Shown here one piece after another: positions 1 to 10,891 of a stretch of 64,000 nucleotides of DNA. The number at the start of each line of letters is the position of its first letter. Positions within the stretch are counted from its first letter, which is position 1. The translations under genes were made by a program, and so were the position numbers. The notes under the pieces were generated by a model. The model was not told where the DNA came from. It was given only the letters and a program-made list of their open reading frames with translations, and did not search any database. Origin of the DNA: Amblyomma americanum (lineage: Eukaryota; Arthropoda; Arachnida; Ixodida; Ixodidae); assembly GCF_052857255.1 (NCBI RefSeq), contig NC_135506.1, forward strand, positions 73,295,056 through 73,359,055. The letters are read 5' to 3'.

Positions 1-21
1 CGTAAGCAAAGAAGTTGTCAA

Positions 22-87
22 TTTTTTCGGAGTCTTTCAATGAGGCAACTCGTAGTCCCTTTCTTCTTTCACTCCCTTCTTTATCCC
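22..87 (+). repeat. SINE, left half (copy 1)
   Basis: This is the middle part of a tick-type tRNA-derived SINE, up to the polypyrimidine segment TTTCTTCTTTCACTCCCTTC. The element is cut at CTTTATCCC (79-87), and its right half resumes with the same nine bases at 8,932. These nine bases are therefore the target-site duplication left by the LINE inserted between the halves. Confidence 0.7.
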
Positions 88-209
88 ACTGTGCAAATAG
101 TTTGAGTATATTACTTTCCCCCGTTAACTCTCTTTCTCTGCCCTCACCCTTTTCATTTATTTTTCTCTCTGCCTGCTATTATTTATTTTCGCTGCCCCAG
201 CTCAGGTGG
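88..209 (+). mobile_element. 3' UTR fragment of a plus-strand LINE (outer layer, copy 1)
   Basis: The sequence is homologous, in inverted orientation, to the 3' UTR of the minus-strand LINE that follows it (compare 88-200 with the reverse complement of 290-410). It is therefore a 5'-truncated plus-strand member of the same family. It breaks at CTCAGGTGG (201-209), and its tail continues after the same nine bases at 8,827-8,835. No protein-coding part remains. Confidence 0.7.
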
Positions 210-539
210 TGGCGGTGGTTTTTTTATTAAAATAACAATAAATAGGAAGGATAAGATTTTTGCTAGCCCCAGCATCTGCCATCGATACTGAAGCATCTGA
301 GTTGGGGCAGCAGAATTAAATGATAGCAGGCAGAATGCAGAAATTAAATGAAAGAGGTGAGGGGATAGGAAGAGGGGGTAGGGTGAGAAGTAATATATGC
401 AAACAATTTATACAATAAGAAATGTGTCCAGGTTGTGCGCTTGGTTCATTTTAGAGGAAAAAAAACACAAGCGCACAGCACTGTGTTGGTTACAACTGGA
501 GTGGGGTGTCCAGTTTAATCTTTCAATGTAGAACTCGCG

Positions 540-1021
540 GAGCGTGAGGTCACTGCGTGTATCCACCTGACGGAGAAAAGACGGGACGTCAAGCCCGTGT
601 GTTCGAGGAATGCACAGAGGTTCACCGAAGTTCACTCACGAGTGCGCGCACTGCCCTGCGGCACAGTGAAGGAGCAGGTGTTATAGTGTTTCCACTGCAC
701 TGCATCCGCCACACACATCACTCGTCGCGATTCTGTTACGCACCCGTCATTCCCCGGGCCACACGAAGCCAATGCGCGCGCAGAGGATAATTGCACGTTG
801 TGACCGTGTAAGTGCGCGACAGCCGGTGATACTGTCGATGCGCTCACCTGCTCATGCGCTCACATGCGTGGGTCGGGGTGCTGCTTTCAGAGATGGTCGC
901 GGATGGTCGCACGCACGTCCTCCAGCCCAAGGGGCAGATCGCTGACAGACAGTTGGTGTGCAGCGGTCGCGAGATCGTCAGCTTCCTCGTTGCCGGCGAT
1001 GCCGCAATGACCGGGCACCCA
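540..1021 (-). pseudogene. LINE ORF2 C-terminus: end of RNase H and zinc finger (copy 1)
   Basis: This is the 3' coding end of the inner minus-strand LINE. It matches 43,517-44,100, where the RNase H end (WVPGHCGIAGNEEADDLA) and a CxxC...H...C finger can be read. In this copy about 87 bp covering the finger are missing near 660. The break is between short GCGGC repeats, so the deletion probably arose through microhomology. The rest of the coding sequence resumes at 6,633, beyond the inserted element. Confidence 0.7.
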
Positions 1022-1329
1022 GAGGAGTGAACGCTTGTGATAGGCATGAGCGGACGCAGCTTGCCTGCGCTCCGTGGATTTTCTCGTCCTGTGCGCGCAA
1101 GATCCATTCGCAGTTCCACATTTTTGTCCGGATCAGACGTATAACGTCGAGGATTACTCGTGGATACGCTTTGATCCCAAGAAATGACTTTCTTGGCATT
1201 ATGCGGGACTTTAAAGCCCAAGCCAAAACGTGGGATCGCTAAGCCTCGCAAGCACTTCGGCACCGGGCCCGGCGTCCGTTGCCGCGTTCGGCCTGACCAG
1301 CGAGCAGCTACTCCGCTACGGCTTCGACG

Positions 1330-2928
1330 ATGGATGTGGACCACACCCATGGCTACGACCCCGAGTCTGGAGGATTGGGAAGTGTTCCGAGCAGCAGCAA
1401 ACAAGACGAGGGGACCTTGGATAATTCACAGCCAGAACCTGGATTGAAGACGATATACCTCAGGGCAGGACAGCATGCACAAGTGCGCTGGGCACTGAAG
1501 ACATACGATGACGACCCGAAGTCACCAGCAGCGGATCCCACGAGCCGCAATAGGCCCCCGAGACTGCCTGACCTCGACAAGTATGAATTTAAAGTGATTA
1601 TCAAGCCAAAAGACCGTTTGGACCTAAAAATGTGGGGTGGGAGTACACACCCACTTAACGTCGCGTTCGAAAACGCGTTACGTGGCAAGACGCTACGCGC
1701 CAAACCTTACATCAGAGTTATTGAAGAGCAAAACATCATCATCGCGGCAACTTCCCATGTCGAAGACGCGACAGTACTTGCGAAGATCGATCACATCAAC
1801 CTAGACGGGAAACAGTACCACCTCAATGCCTACGTGAGAACACCGCAAGACTCATGCAAAGGGGTGGTGCACGGGATTGACCCCAACGCATCAGACAGAG
1901 ACCTAGAGAAAGACTTTTCCTCAGAAACCCACGAAATATTAGGCGTCCGAAGGCTCGGCAGATCCAACTCGGCGGTGATACTGTTCAGTGGATACAAAGT
2001 CCCTTTCTTTGTTACGTACGGGTGGATCGAGCGCAAATGTTTTGTTTATAGGAAAACTAGACCGTTTTGCGTACTGTGCGGCAGGGAAGGACATAGACCG
2101 GACGTCTGCCCCAGCCCAGCTGAATCGAAATGTTACTCGTGCGGCAAGCTGAATCCCGGGGAAGCTCACGATTGCACCCCAACTTGTGCGGCATGCCAGG
2201 GGAATCACCACACCTACTCAAGGGAATGCAAAGAAAAGTTTCTGAATCCCATCAATAAGCCTAGGAAACATCAACATTTCGATGATCAGGAAGAGAAACC
2301 GACAACCAGTGGCACCAGCAAGAGCTACGCGTCAGCTGTACGCACCAGCCGAAAAGAGCAGTTCGTCAAGAAGGAATCCAGAAGAGCGGCCTCCAATTCT
2401 ACGTCCAGGTCCAGGTCAAGATCTAAGTCTAGTCAACGTCGCAACTCATCAGGCCGATCCGGAACGGAAGGGTCAAGACATCATAAAGAGCAGGGGACCA
2501 CCAGGTCGGTCTCCTTTGCACCTGAGGCGGATCCACCGGCACAGGAGACGCCACACACCCGAGAACGCGGACCGTCTTCGGAGAAGGAAGAAGACTCAAG
2601 AGACATCGTAAAGGTGGGCTATGCTGGGTTGCCTCCATCCCTCACCGGAAACGCGATATCTAAGGAGTTTAACGACCTAAAAGCAGAAATTATTCAGCTA
2701 AAAAAACAGAACGAGGCGTTGAGAGCTGAACCTAAATTGGTCAGGCTGCAGTCACAAACAACTCACGACAAAACACCCGAAGCCCGGCCAAACTCGCAGT
2801 CAGTTTATGAGCGCGTCATTGCAGAGCTGAGGGCTGATAGAGAGGAGCAGGATAAAAAGTTCCTACAAGTTATTCAGATGGTCAAAACGAGCTCGCAAAC
2901 GAGTCCGCCAACACTAGGAAATACATAA
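1330..2928 (+). CDS. LINE ORF1, Gag-like nucleic-acid-binding protein
   Basis: This 532-residue reading frame is intact. ORF1 proteins of I-type LINEs coat the element RNA; that role is known for the family and inferred here. The N-terminal third carries no motif I recognise. A zinc-knuckle cluster lies at about residues 245-305: CVLCGREGHRPDVC is a perfect CX2CX4HX4C, followed by a CysCys pair and CAACQGNHHTYSREC. A basic Arg/Ser-rich tract follows (about residues 355-400). A short coiled-coil-like segment sits near residue 450 (FNDLKAEIIQLKKQNEALRA). The first ATG of the frame, 308 bases into the element, is taken as the start. ORF2 begins about 120 bases downstream. It is odd that ORF1 stays open while ORF2 is heavily damaged. 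Confidence 0.85.
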   Translation: MDVDHTHGYDPESGGLGSVPSSSKQDEGTLDNSQPEPGLKTIYLRAGQHAQVRWALKTYDDDPKSPAADPTSRNRPPRLPDLDKYEFKVIIKPKDRLDLKMWGGSTHPLNVAFENALRGKTLRAKPYIRVIEEQNIIIAATSHVEDATVLAKIDHINLDGKQYHLNAYVRTPQDSCKGVVHGIDPNASDRDLEKDFSSETHEILGVRRLGRSNSAVILFSGYKVPFFVTYGWIERKCFVYRKTRPFCVLCGREGHRPDVCPSPAESKCYSCGKLNPGEAHDCTPTCAACQGNHHTYSRECKEKFLNPINKPRKHQHFDDQEEKPTTSGTSKSYASAVRTSRKEQFVKKESRRAASNSTSRSRSRSKSSQRRNSSGRSGTEGSRHHKEQGTTRSVSFAPEADPPAQETPHTRERGPSSEKEEDSRDIVKVGYAGLPPSLTGNAISKEFNDLKAEIIQLKKQNEALRAEPKLVRLQSQTTHDKTPEARPNSQSVYERVIAELRADREEQDKKFLQVIQMVKTSSQTSPPTLGNT

Positions 2929-3049
2929 ACTCTGACATTGCCACAGTCCGAGAAGAATTCATATCGAAACTCAACGAGTGCAACTTCAGAAATAGGAAGT
3001 CTAAATATGCCGACAGGCACCCCCTTCCAGAAGAGGACGAATAAGGACC

Positions 3050-6000
3050 ATGGCACATAGGGGACATGAAACAATTATTTGGCAATGGAATTGTCGGGGA
3101 TTTAAAAAGAAAAAAGCAAGCCTTCAATTTTTCATCGACACGTCGGAGGCGCCACCTGCTGTAATGGTACTTCAAGAAGCAAATACGGTCATCAGCATGA
3201 AGGGGTACAAAACTTTCTAAGACCAGCATAGTCTAGGAATACTTGTTCACAAGGAGTTTACCGCAACTCTGCAAGAACCGCTAGCCGAAAATATCGAGCA
3301 TGCTTACATTGAAATTCTTCCCCAACAAAGGGGAAAACGCAGTTTGCACATACTGAACGTGTACAGTCGCCCCAGGGACTCATGCCGTCAGATAGCCACG
3401 CTATTTAATAATTTTTTCAAGAGGGCAGGTAAGGACCCCCTCGTCATAGCCGGTGATTTCAATGCGCCCCATCAAGCATGGGGATATCACTTTAACAACC
3501 CGAAAGGTAGGAGGATCCTTGAGATCGCTAACAGAGAAGGGCTCAAAATCTTAACGGATCCCCTGCAACCCACCAGAGCGGGTAATAGCGTCAGCAGAGA
3601 CACCTGTCCAGATCTCACGCTTGTGAAAAACTGCCTGCAGTCCACCTGGTCTAACACTGGCGAGTCCCTGGGTAGTGATCACTTCATCGTCTCCTGCACT
3701 GTTCAGGGAGTTAAATGTCGGAAACCATTTGGCAAGGTTAAGATTGTGAACTGGGACAAGTGGAGAGAGGAACTCGCACGTCTCCCGGACGAAGATATCA
3801 CAGATATTGAGGCATGGACAGCGCTGCAGATGAAAACTGTCGCCAGGCATTCTGCGACAGTGAACACCACGGAGGAAACTCCGGCAGTTGACCCGCACCT
3901 GTTACATCTGTGGGAAGCCAGGAGATCTCTGACAAGGAGGTGGAAAAGGCAAAAGTTAAATCGCAAGCTGAAGACCAAGATTGCAGAACTCACCAAAGAA
4001 GCGGATGACTACGCACATAACCTCGCTAACCAAAACTGGCTCAAGCTGTGTGATGAGCTCAACGGTAGAATGGGCACGGCTAAAGCATGGGGACTCCTCA
4101 GATCCGTTATCGAGCCGAACTCAAACCGGAAAGAGCAAACAGGCACGCTCTGTAACGCCTTGCACAGCTATAAAGGGGACAACGAAGCCCTCATTGCAGA
4201 ACTTGCACGAAAATTCCTCGATCTGGGATCCTCGTACCCTCTCCCTGCGTACACCGGTGCACCCAATGAAGAGATGGACCAAGACGTAACGGTTGAGGAA
4301 CTGAGGGCGGAGCTTGACATCATGCGCAAGAACACCGCTCCTGGACCGGACCAGATAAACACCAAGATGCTCTTTAATATGGATGACATTTCTTTAAGAA
4401 AATTAGTGAAATACTTCAACACGCAGTGCTGGCACAAGGGCCAGATCCCCGACTCCTGGAAATTGGCTGTAGTGCGATTTATTCCCAAGCCCAATAAACC
4501 ATGCGATATTGATCATTTATGACCGATCTCCCTGACGTCGTGTCTGGGTAAACTGTTCGAGAGGGTCGTGAACGCCCGACTGAAACGAATCCTGAGGAAG
4601 ACTGACATCCTCCCTGACACGCTGTACGGGTTTAGAGAAAAGCTGTCTACACAGGATATTCTCCTCCGTATCAGAGAGGATATTCTGGACAACCCCGTCA
4701 GATGTCAGGTCAAGGCCATCCTTGCGCTCGATTTAAAAGGGGCATTTGACAATGTCAACCACCAGGGAATACTGGATGAGCTTAACAGCATCAACTGTGG
4801 TGACCGCACATATAATTACGTGAGGGACTTTCTCTCCAATAGAAAAACGTCAATAAGTATTGGTGATCGGACCTCCTCTCCATTCAGTCTAGGTTCCAAG
4901 GGCACCCCGCAGGGAGCGGTCTTGTCTCCGCTTCTCTTCAACCTGGCCATGCGTGGGCTACCAGAGAAGCTAGACCGCATCCAAGGCTTTGAGCAAGCTA
5001 TAAACGCCGGCGACACTACGATCGGGTGTTGCAGCGGTAATGAAGGGGAAATTCAAGGCCGGCTTCAGGAAGCAGCGAATGTCGTGTGCCAGCATGCGGC
5101 GAGGCATGGGTTACGTGCTCTCCTGAGAAATCAGAGTTACTCCTGATCGACCGTGGCAAGAGGCAGAATACGGGGCTTTTGCCGTCCCCTCCCTCTATCG
5201 CCATTACGGTCCAGGGTATGAGCATTCCGATCAAGAAAGAGATCAAGATCCTGGGAGCCATCATACCCAGCGGCAACACTAACACCACTACAATCAGACA
5301 GCTACAAGCCTATTCCGAACAAGTCTCTAGTATGCTACGCCGGGTAATCAAGAAAAGAAATGGGCTAAGAGAGAAGGAGGCCCTAAGATTAGTTCAGGCT
5401 TTCATTCTCTCTAAACTAACATACGCCACCCCGTACTTACGGCTTAGCAAAAAGGAAAAAGACCGACTAGATATTATTCGAAAGGCAGTTAAGACGGCGC
5501 TGGGACTCCCTTAATGCACATCCACTAAGCGCTTACTACAGCCGGGGATCCATAACACCATCGACGAACTAATAGAGGCCCACCGTGTAAATCAAATTGT
5601 CAGGCTCTCAACATCTAAGCCTGGCAGGAAAATATTACAGAAGCTGAGAATCAGTCCACCCCGGGAAGTCGCTGACAAGATCGACATGCCCATGCAGATG
5701 AGATCACACATTACGACTCACCCCATACCAAAACGCATGGATGAGGAATATAACAGAGGACGGAGACCAGCCAGAGCTAGACACCTCTCTAAGCGCTGGG
5801 ATGGAAACAAGGACACGATCTACGTCGATGCGGCTGGACCCGTTAACGGAGCCGCGGCAATTGCAGCAGTTTCACCCCGGGGGGATATCATTGCAAGCAG
5901 TCTTATCCAAGCGGTGGATACCACATCGGCTGAAGAAGCAGCTATCGCACTAGCGATATCAAAGAACAGCGAGGCAACGGTTATGTCCGACTCACAAGCA

Positions 6001-6576
6001 GCGGTACGCAATTACCTCAGAGGCCGCGTTGGCGCTCCGTGTTGGGAAATTTTGGAAAGGTCTAATCCTTCCAACATCCAGATCTTCTGGACGCCAGGGC
6101 ACCTCTCAACGACGGGCAATTAGACGGCCAACACAGCTGCTCGAGCTCTCCTCCTCCGAGCATCTGGCACGCAGCCTCTCTCTGACATAGTTGACAACCC
6201 CTCACCCTTACTAAGCTACGCAGAAATTACGGAGTACTATAAGATCACAAGAAGGGAATATCCTCTTCCTCAGAAAACACTAAGTAAATGTGAAGAGCAC
6301 ATAATCAGGCGACTACAAACTAATACTCTGCCCAATCCTTACCTAATAAGTAAATGGTGCCCAGAAACCTACAATTCGTCCTGCCCCTTCTGTGGAGCAG
6401 TTGGCACACTCTTTCACGCGGTTTGAGAATGTCAAGAAAACCCAGACTTGGACAGCAATCCCGATCCGACTCATAAGCGCTTGGAGGCAACCCTTCATAG
6501 CCACAGCCCACTCGACCAGAAATTGCTGGTTGAGAGGAGCCGGATTATGATGACGACCAATGTGTTCTCGTACTGA
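3050..6576 (+). pseudogene. LINE ORF2 (endonuclease, reverse transcriptase, RNase H), broken
   Basis: The frame starts with an ATG at 3,050 and encodes, in order, an APE-type endonuclease (WQWNCRGF, IAGDFNAPH, GSDHFIV), a reverse transcriptase (LDLKGAFDNVNH, GTPQGAVLSPLLFNL), RNase H (YVDAA, AEEAA, SDSQAA, WTPGH) and a terminal CxxC zinc finger. In-frame stops lie at 3,218, 4,520, 5,512, 6,121 and 6,424. A frameshift occurs near 5,115. The stop at 4,520 looks like CGA to TGA just before PISLTS. The catalytic YADD box is replaced by NAGD near 5,005, so the RT would be inactive even without the stops. A two-ORF I element is the only reading I consider plausible. Confidence 0.88.
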
Positions 6577-6632
6577 ACCCACCCAGTTTTTCTGCTCTGA
6601 ATAAATGTTTTTCCTCCTCCCCCGGACACCCA

Positions 6633-8826
6633 CTGTGCACGCACGGCACATCCTCTCCGCGCGAGGCGCTCGATGCGCGAGCGAATTTCCCGCCCTAGTG
6701 GGGTACCGCGGCCTTTAGATGGTAGGTGGCTGAGTGCGGCGCGGGAGTCGCAAAGCTGAGCACTCCTGGGCGGCGGAGGGACGAGGGTGAGCAGCAGGTC
6801 CAGCCCGAGCCGGATCCCCATCAGCGCCGCCGTGGTGGAGGAGCCCAGGAAGGTTGCGTGTTCCTATCTGTGCAGTCGCAGGGCGGGGTTGGTAGCCGCC
6901 GCTGCAAGGGACCAGCTGTCGCGGGCCACTCAGCCGTCGGTGTACACAAGGAGATGGTCCTGGAGCTCCTCGTGTATGACGGCTCTGGCCATCTGCTGCA
7001 CAGCACAGAGGCGTGTTCTCCGCTTTCCCGCGATGCCGACGATCTCTCGCTGTACCTCCTAGGCAGAAGGCCAGGGCGCGCAGGAGCCCTAGGGGGTGGG
7101 CCTTGTGTGAATCGCTCATACTCGAGCAGCCCCGCGCCCATTCGTGAGTGCGGGTGCGAGCGCATACGCTGCAGCAGCGAGCCGCAGTCCGGTACGCGGT
7201 GAAGCCGGTCGATATGATTCAGTGCCCGGCGTTCTGCTTGGAGCTCAAGTTGCCACGCTCCTGCTTCGGCCAACGTTGCGGCGCACCGCGAGGTTTTGGG
7301 CAGGCCTAGGCACACGCGCAGGGACTTGCGGTGCTGGAGCTCGAGTTTGTTCCACCACGGCTTGCGCACTGTGACGAGCGGCAGCGCATAGACCACCGCC
7401 CTCAAAGCTGCAGCATTGTATAGCCGATGCGCGGCTTCCTGGGAGATGCCCTGGCCTCGAGCGGTGAGCTTGTGCACAGCGGCGGTGATCCTCTTCATTC
7501 TGCAGACAGGCCTTGGTCGCCGCGGGGCGGAAGGAAAGGCACCACTCGATGTCAAGGCCAAGGTACCGCACCGATTTACGCTAAGGAATCGGAGTCCCGT
7601 CCAGTGACAGTGGCGCAAGGTGCGCAGGCGAGTGCGAAACGCAGGCCATGGCCACCGATTTGTCGCGCTCAGCGACAGACCAAAGCCGCGCAAACTGGCA
7701 TCGATTGCGGCCAGGGCTCCCTGAAGGCACCCCCGCAAGCGGAACGCCTCGCCCGGTGGTCCCCGGCACCACAGAGCTATGTCGTCTGCATATATGGACA
7801 TGAACAATGGTGTCGGCCGCTCGTGGGGAGGCAGTCCGGCACCACCGACATGGCCACATTAAACAGAAAGGTGATAGGACAGAGCCCTGCGGCACACCCA
7901 CGTCTACCGGGCGAGGCTTGGAGAGCTTACCCCCTACTCGTACGCGCATGGTACGCCCGCTCAGGAAGCCTTGAACGTATCGCAAAAGGCGCCCACTCAC
8001 ACCGACCCCCTCAAGCACCGCGAGAATTAGTGCGCGGTGAACGTTGTCAAAAGCGCCCGAGACGTCCAGTAGTATCAGCAGCGCAACCTTGCCTGCCGCC
8101 CTGGCATGCTCCAGTGCTGTAACAACGTCCGATAAAGAATCAGCCGTGCACCGCATCCCACGGAAACCCGTCTGAAGCTCGTCAAACAAATCAGCCTCCG
8201 CATCCCGCTCGTTCAGGCGCTGCAACGTAATATGCTCCATGAGCTTACCTGCCGCCTATGTTAATGTCACTGGCCGGTATCCGCTCAGCTCCGTAGGTGG
8301 GCGCCCTGCCTTTCGGATTGGACAAACCACCGCGGTTCGCCAATCCTCCGGTAGCTCCCCGCGTACCCACACCAGTTTTATCTGCTGCAGGAGGATCTGT
8401 CATGTCTGCACATTCAGGCTTCGCAGCATCTGTTATGTCACCCCGTCCGGTCCGGGTACCGAGCGGCGGCGACAGCGCTGCTGCGCATAGTTCAGTTCCG
8501 CCGCGGTAAACGTACCTTGGACAGGTCGTCTGCACGCGCGGAGTGGCACGCACTGCCCCACGCACTGTGGTTTGCGGTAAAATCACCACAGATGATTTGG
8601 CGCGGGGCACAGCACGAAGACACAGAACGGAAACACAGCGCGTTCCACGCGACAGCTGGACGCACATAAACACTGCCCACCGTCGTGTCAACACCACCGA
8701 CGCGCTCTGTCACAACCACGCACTCCTGGGCGTCAGATGTCGCCGCCGCCGAGCCGACGAGGGTGTTCTGGGCGTCCTGCCGCACGTATATAGCGCACCT
8801 TGATTTCCCGGGGCGATGAGATGTGT
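6633..8826 (-). pseudogene. LINE ORF2, endonuclease remnant to RNase H (copy 1)
   Basis: Read leftwards from 8,785, this holds an endonuclease piece (ICGDFTANHSAWG), the RT (LDVSGAFDNVHRA, GVPQGSVLSPF, IYADDIALW) and the start of RNase H (LCDSRAAL). The YADD box is intact, but the frame is broken several times and 746 bp across the EN-RT linker are gone at about 8,518 (compare 45,981-46,726). The 3' coding end lies beyond the inserted element, at 540-1,021. It is a dead copy. Confidence 0.8.
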
Positions 8827-8931
8827 CTCAGGTGGCTCAGTATCAATGGCAGATGCCGGGGCTAACAAAAATTTTTCCTTCCTTTTTACTATTATTTTAA
8901 TAAAACAACTCACTACTACTTCTTTATCCCT
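8827..8931 (+). mobile_element. 3' tail of the outer plus-strand LINE (copy 1)
   Basis: After the duplicated CTCAGGTGG, this stretch carries the family tail CAGTATCAATGGCAGATGCC through TTTTAATAAAAC and ends in a short CACTACTACT run. It is the second half of the fragment at 88-209. It is also an inverted copy of the tail of the inner LINE near 210-290, as expected if one family member inserted antisense into another. Confidence 0.7.
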
Positions 8932-9030
8932 TCCTTTACGGCGCGGCTCAGGTATCCATAGATATATTTGAGGCAGTTGCTGCGTCCTTTCCTTTCCTCA
9001 AACCAATTTTTAATTTTTCATTTTTTTCTT
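8932..9030 (+). repeat. SINE, right half (copy 1)
   Basis: The SINE resumes at CTTTATCCC and runs through TTACGGCGCGGCTCAGG to the A/T-rich end CCTTTCCTCAAACCAATTTT. Together with 22-87 it makes one SINE that was the original landing site of the nest. Confidence 0.7.
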
Positions 9031-10365
9031 GTCCATAAGGTGGAGCTCTTGTCGTCTCTAAATTTTTTTCGTTGCTGTTGTTTCTTTGCACCCATCAGCA
9101 GTGATGTCCTTAAATACGGAGCATTTATGCTTTAAAGTGTTTTTTTTGTGACATTTGATGTAAACACTTGTGGAATAAGAGGAGTACAAAATTCCTGTCA
9201 TGTTGAGCACAATTGTTACTTGAGCTGCGATGCAGAAATAGCAGTGGTTTTTTGCAGCAACTAATGCGCTACAGTCCGTCCTGTATGAGAACGCAAAACT
9301 TTCAGCAAGAGTAGGCTGGCTCCGTTTTCGCAGTTTTCTGCCGGTCTCCTGGATCGAGTGTATTTCCTGTATTTTCTGCGTCTTCATGCTTTTTGGCGTG
9401 TTCGCACCATCCTCTATAAGTTCTCTTTGTGTTATCATCCTGACCGTATAGAGTCAATCACCTACACTTTGTGTAATCAACCCACAGCTGTGCTTGAGTG
9501 AATTAGCAAAGAATATTCAACGCCGTTCATTACCTAAGCGTTGCCTGGCGCTGGAGCGTTCACTTCTCGTTGGCCAAAATTAGAGAGTGCGGAAGAGGAG
9601 CCGTTGAAAACAGCTCTGGAATAATTTTAACAGCGGCACGGCACGCGGTTGTCTTTGCAGTTTTGCATCCATCGAAATACTGCCGCTGCGGCTGGTTTTC
9701 TGGGTCCTCCTGCTCAGTAGTCGAGCAAACATACTACGTAGCCACGAAGGCGAGTCGGAGCCGAGCTGGTTGTCGTCGTAGTGGGGTGCGAACTCTTGAG
9801 TGGTACAATCATGCTCCGTCCGTCTCTTGCGGCTGGCGCTTTCGGCGTCGCCTTTGCGGATGTCATCGCGAGCTTGCGCATCAGAATTTTCTCAGCGTCC
9901 CCCCCCGTGCCCTCCTCTCCATGGCCGTTGAAGTCTGAAATTCCGCGTAGCAGTCCCGGGTGCTCTTGTTCGGGGCAGTGTTCACGAGGGCGTATTAATG
10001 TGGTGACGGCTGCTAATTTTACATGTGCGGGGCGGACTTAATAAAACGTTGAGTACAGAGTCGATCACACTGGTCTACAACGCTCGAGCGGTGTGCTGAA
10101 GAGCAAATGAAGTTAAATCTTAGCGCAGCTGCTTTGCTGAGGGCAAGGCGCTGGTGCGTGTGTTTTCACGTGAATATTAGGCTGCGGTCCAGCGCAAGTA
10201 TTATCAATGAAAGTCAATACCTACTTTATAATTTCACTTTGTTTCCACCTGAATGCAGGGCTCGAGAACTCTAGACAAGTGTGATCGACTCGGTACTTAT
10301 TGAGGATAGTCTAAGGCACTAAAGTAAAACAATGAATGCCGACTTGCGCGCAGAATAGGTGAAGA
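9031..10365. other. Anonymous duplicated DNA
   Basis: I recognise no gene or repeat family here. The sequence is retained in copy 2 (47,226-48,547). A 126-codon minus-strand frame at 9,058-9,438 is not preserved as an open frame in copy 2, which argues that it is not coding. Confidence 0.6.
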
Positions 10366-10775
10366 AATTCAAGGGGGCACTATGTTGACCTAAAGTGTGG
10401 TGAGGCGAAAGCCTTTAGCGTGGTGTTGCTGCTTGTGTCACTGATGTGTGCTTAAGATGTTAATTAGGTTCTTGCGTTTGCCCTCGTTCAGAGACTCCAT
10501 TGAAGCGAGCGCTAGGAGGGAGGTTGTGCTGCACCCGACGTGGTCGACAGCTTCGAGACGTCCGGGGCGGGCGCGGCGCGTGCGCCAGTGGCGCCACCTC
10601 GGGCATGCGTGGTGAACTACCAATGGTGCAACATGGCCTCCAAGATTATTCGCAGGCACTAGCGCCGGGCGGGTGATCTCGGAAGCCATGGGCGCAAGAG
10701 CGTAACGGATGGACGGACGCACACGCGGACGGACGGAGCATCTGCCATTAAAGGCTTTCGCATTCAAATGTTCTG
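10366..10775 (+). repeat. Short interspersed repeat with inverted ends (family E1, copy A)
   Basis: The element starts near AAGGGGGCACTATGTTGACC and ends near TTAAAGGCTTTCGCATT. Near the two ends lie GCGAAAGCCTTTA and its inverse TAAAGGCTTTCGC. A second copy sits at 48,548-48,960 (by duplication). A third, inverted, lies at 22,800-23,196 and shares the ends but has a different core. This suggests a MITE-like family; no transposase is visible. Confidence 0.5.
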
Positions 10776-10891
10776 TGGAGAAGCTACCCACGCTGATTCC
10801 ATCAACAGTCTCGGTGTTCCCAAAGGCGAGCTCTACAGAGGTGTGGAGAAAATGAAAGAATACAAAAAATAGGAACTGGATATAACGTCTT

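Larger units (their letters stand above)
1022..6621 (+). mobile_element. Complete I-type non-LTR retrotransposon nested in copy 1
   Basis: This plus-strand element is 5.6 kb long with a 308-base 5' leader, ORF1 (1,330-2,928), ORF2 (from 3,050) and a 3' end reading AATAAATGTTTTTCCTCCTCC. It is bounded by the 11-bp duplication CCGGGCACCCA (1,011-1,021) and CCGGACACCCA (6,622-6,632), with one mismatch. The empty site is visible in copy 2 at 44,091-44,101, so both edges are fixed by comparison. ORF1 is open but ORF2 has five stops and a frameshift, so the copy cannot move on its own. The ORF1 zinc knuckles plus EN-RT-RNase H order place it in the I superfamily. Confidence 0.9.
210..8826 (-). mobile_element. 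I-like non-LTR retrotransposon, 5'-truncated, interrupted (inner layer, copy 1)
   Basis: This minus-strand LINE has its 3' tail at the left (AATAAAA-type tail near 215-240) and a 5' end truncated inside the endonuclease domain near 8,800. It is flanked by the 9-bp duplication CTCAGGTGG (201-209 and 8,827-8,835), which lies in the 3' UTR of a sister element. Copy 2 (43,207-47,030) shows the uninterrupted 3.8-kb form. Here it is split by the I-type element at 1,022-6,621 and has lost 746 bp across the EN-RT linker near 8,518. Clade assignment as I-like rests on the EN-RT-RNase H-zinc finger order. Confidence 0.8.

Noticed and set aside
844..1404. A 186-codon minus-strand frame
   Set aside because: It crosses the junction between the inner LINE and the inserted I element and is out of frame with the RNase H coding sequence.
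6821..7202. Plus-strand frames antisense to the LINE ORF2
   Set aside because: High GC content of the LINE opens shadow frames on the opposite strand; the minus strand carries the RT and RNase H motifs.
207..8905. DNA transposon with 85-bp terminal inverted repeats enclosing an RT gene
   Set aside because: The inverted ends are explained by a LINE inserted antisense into the 3' end of a sister copy, with a 9-bp target-site duplication.
9058..9438. A 126-codon minus-strand frame as a possible gene
   Set aside because: The duplicate copy at 47,240-47,620 has indels that break it, and no motif is visible.
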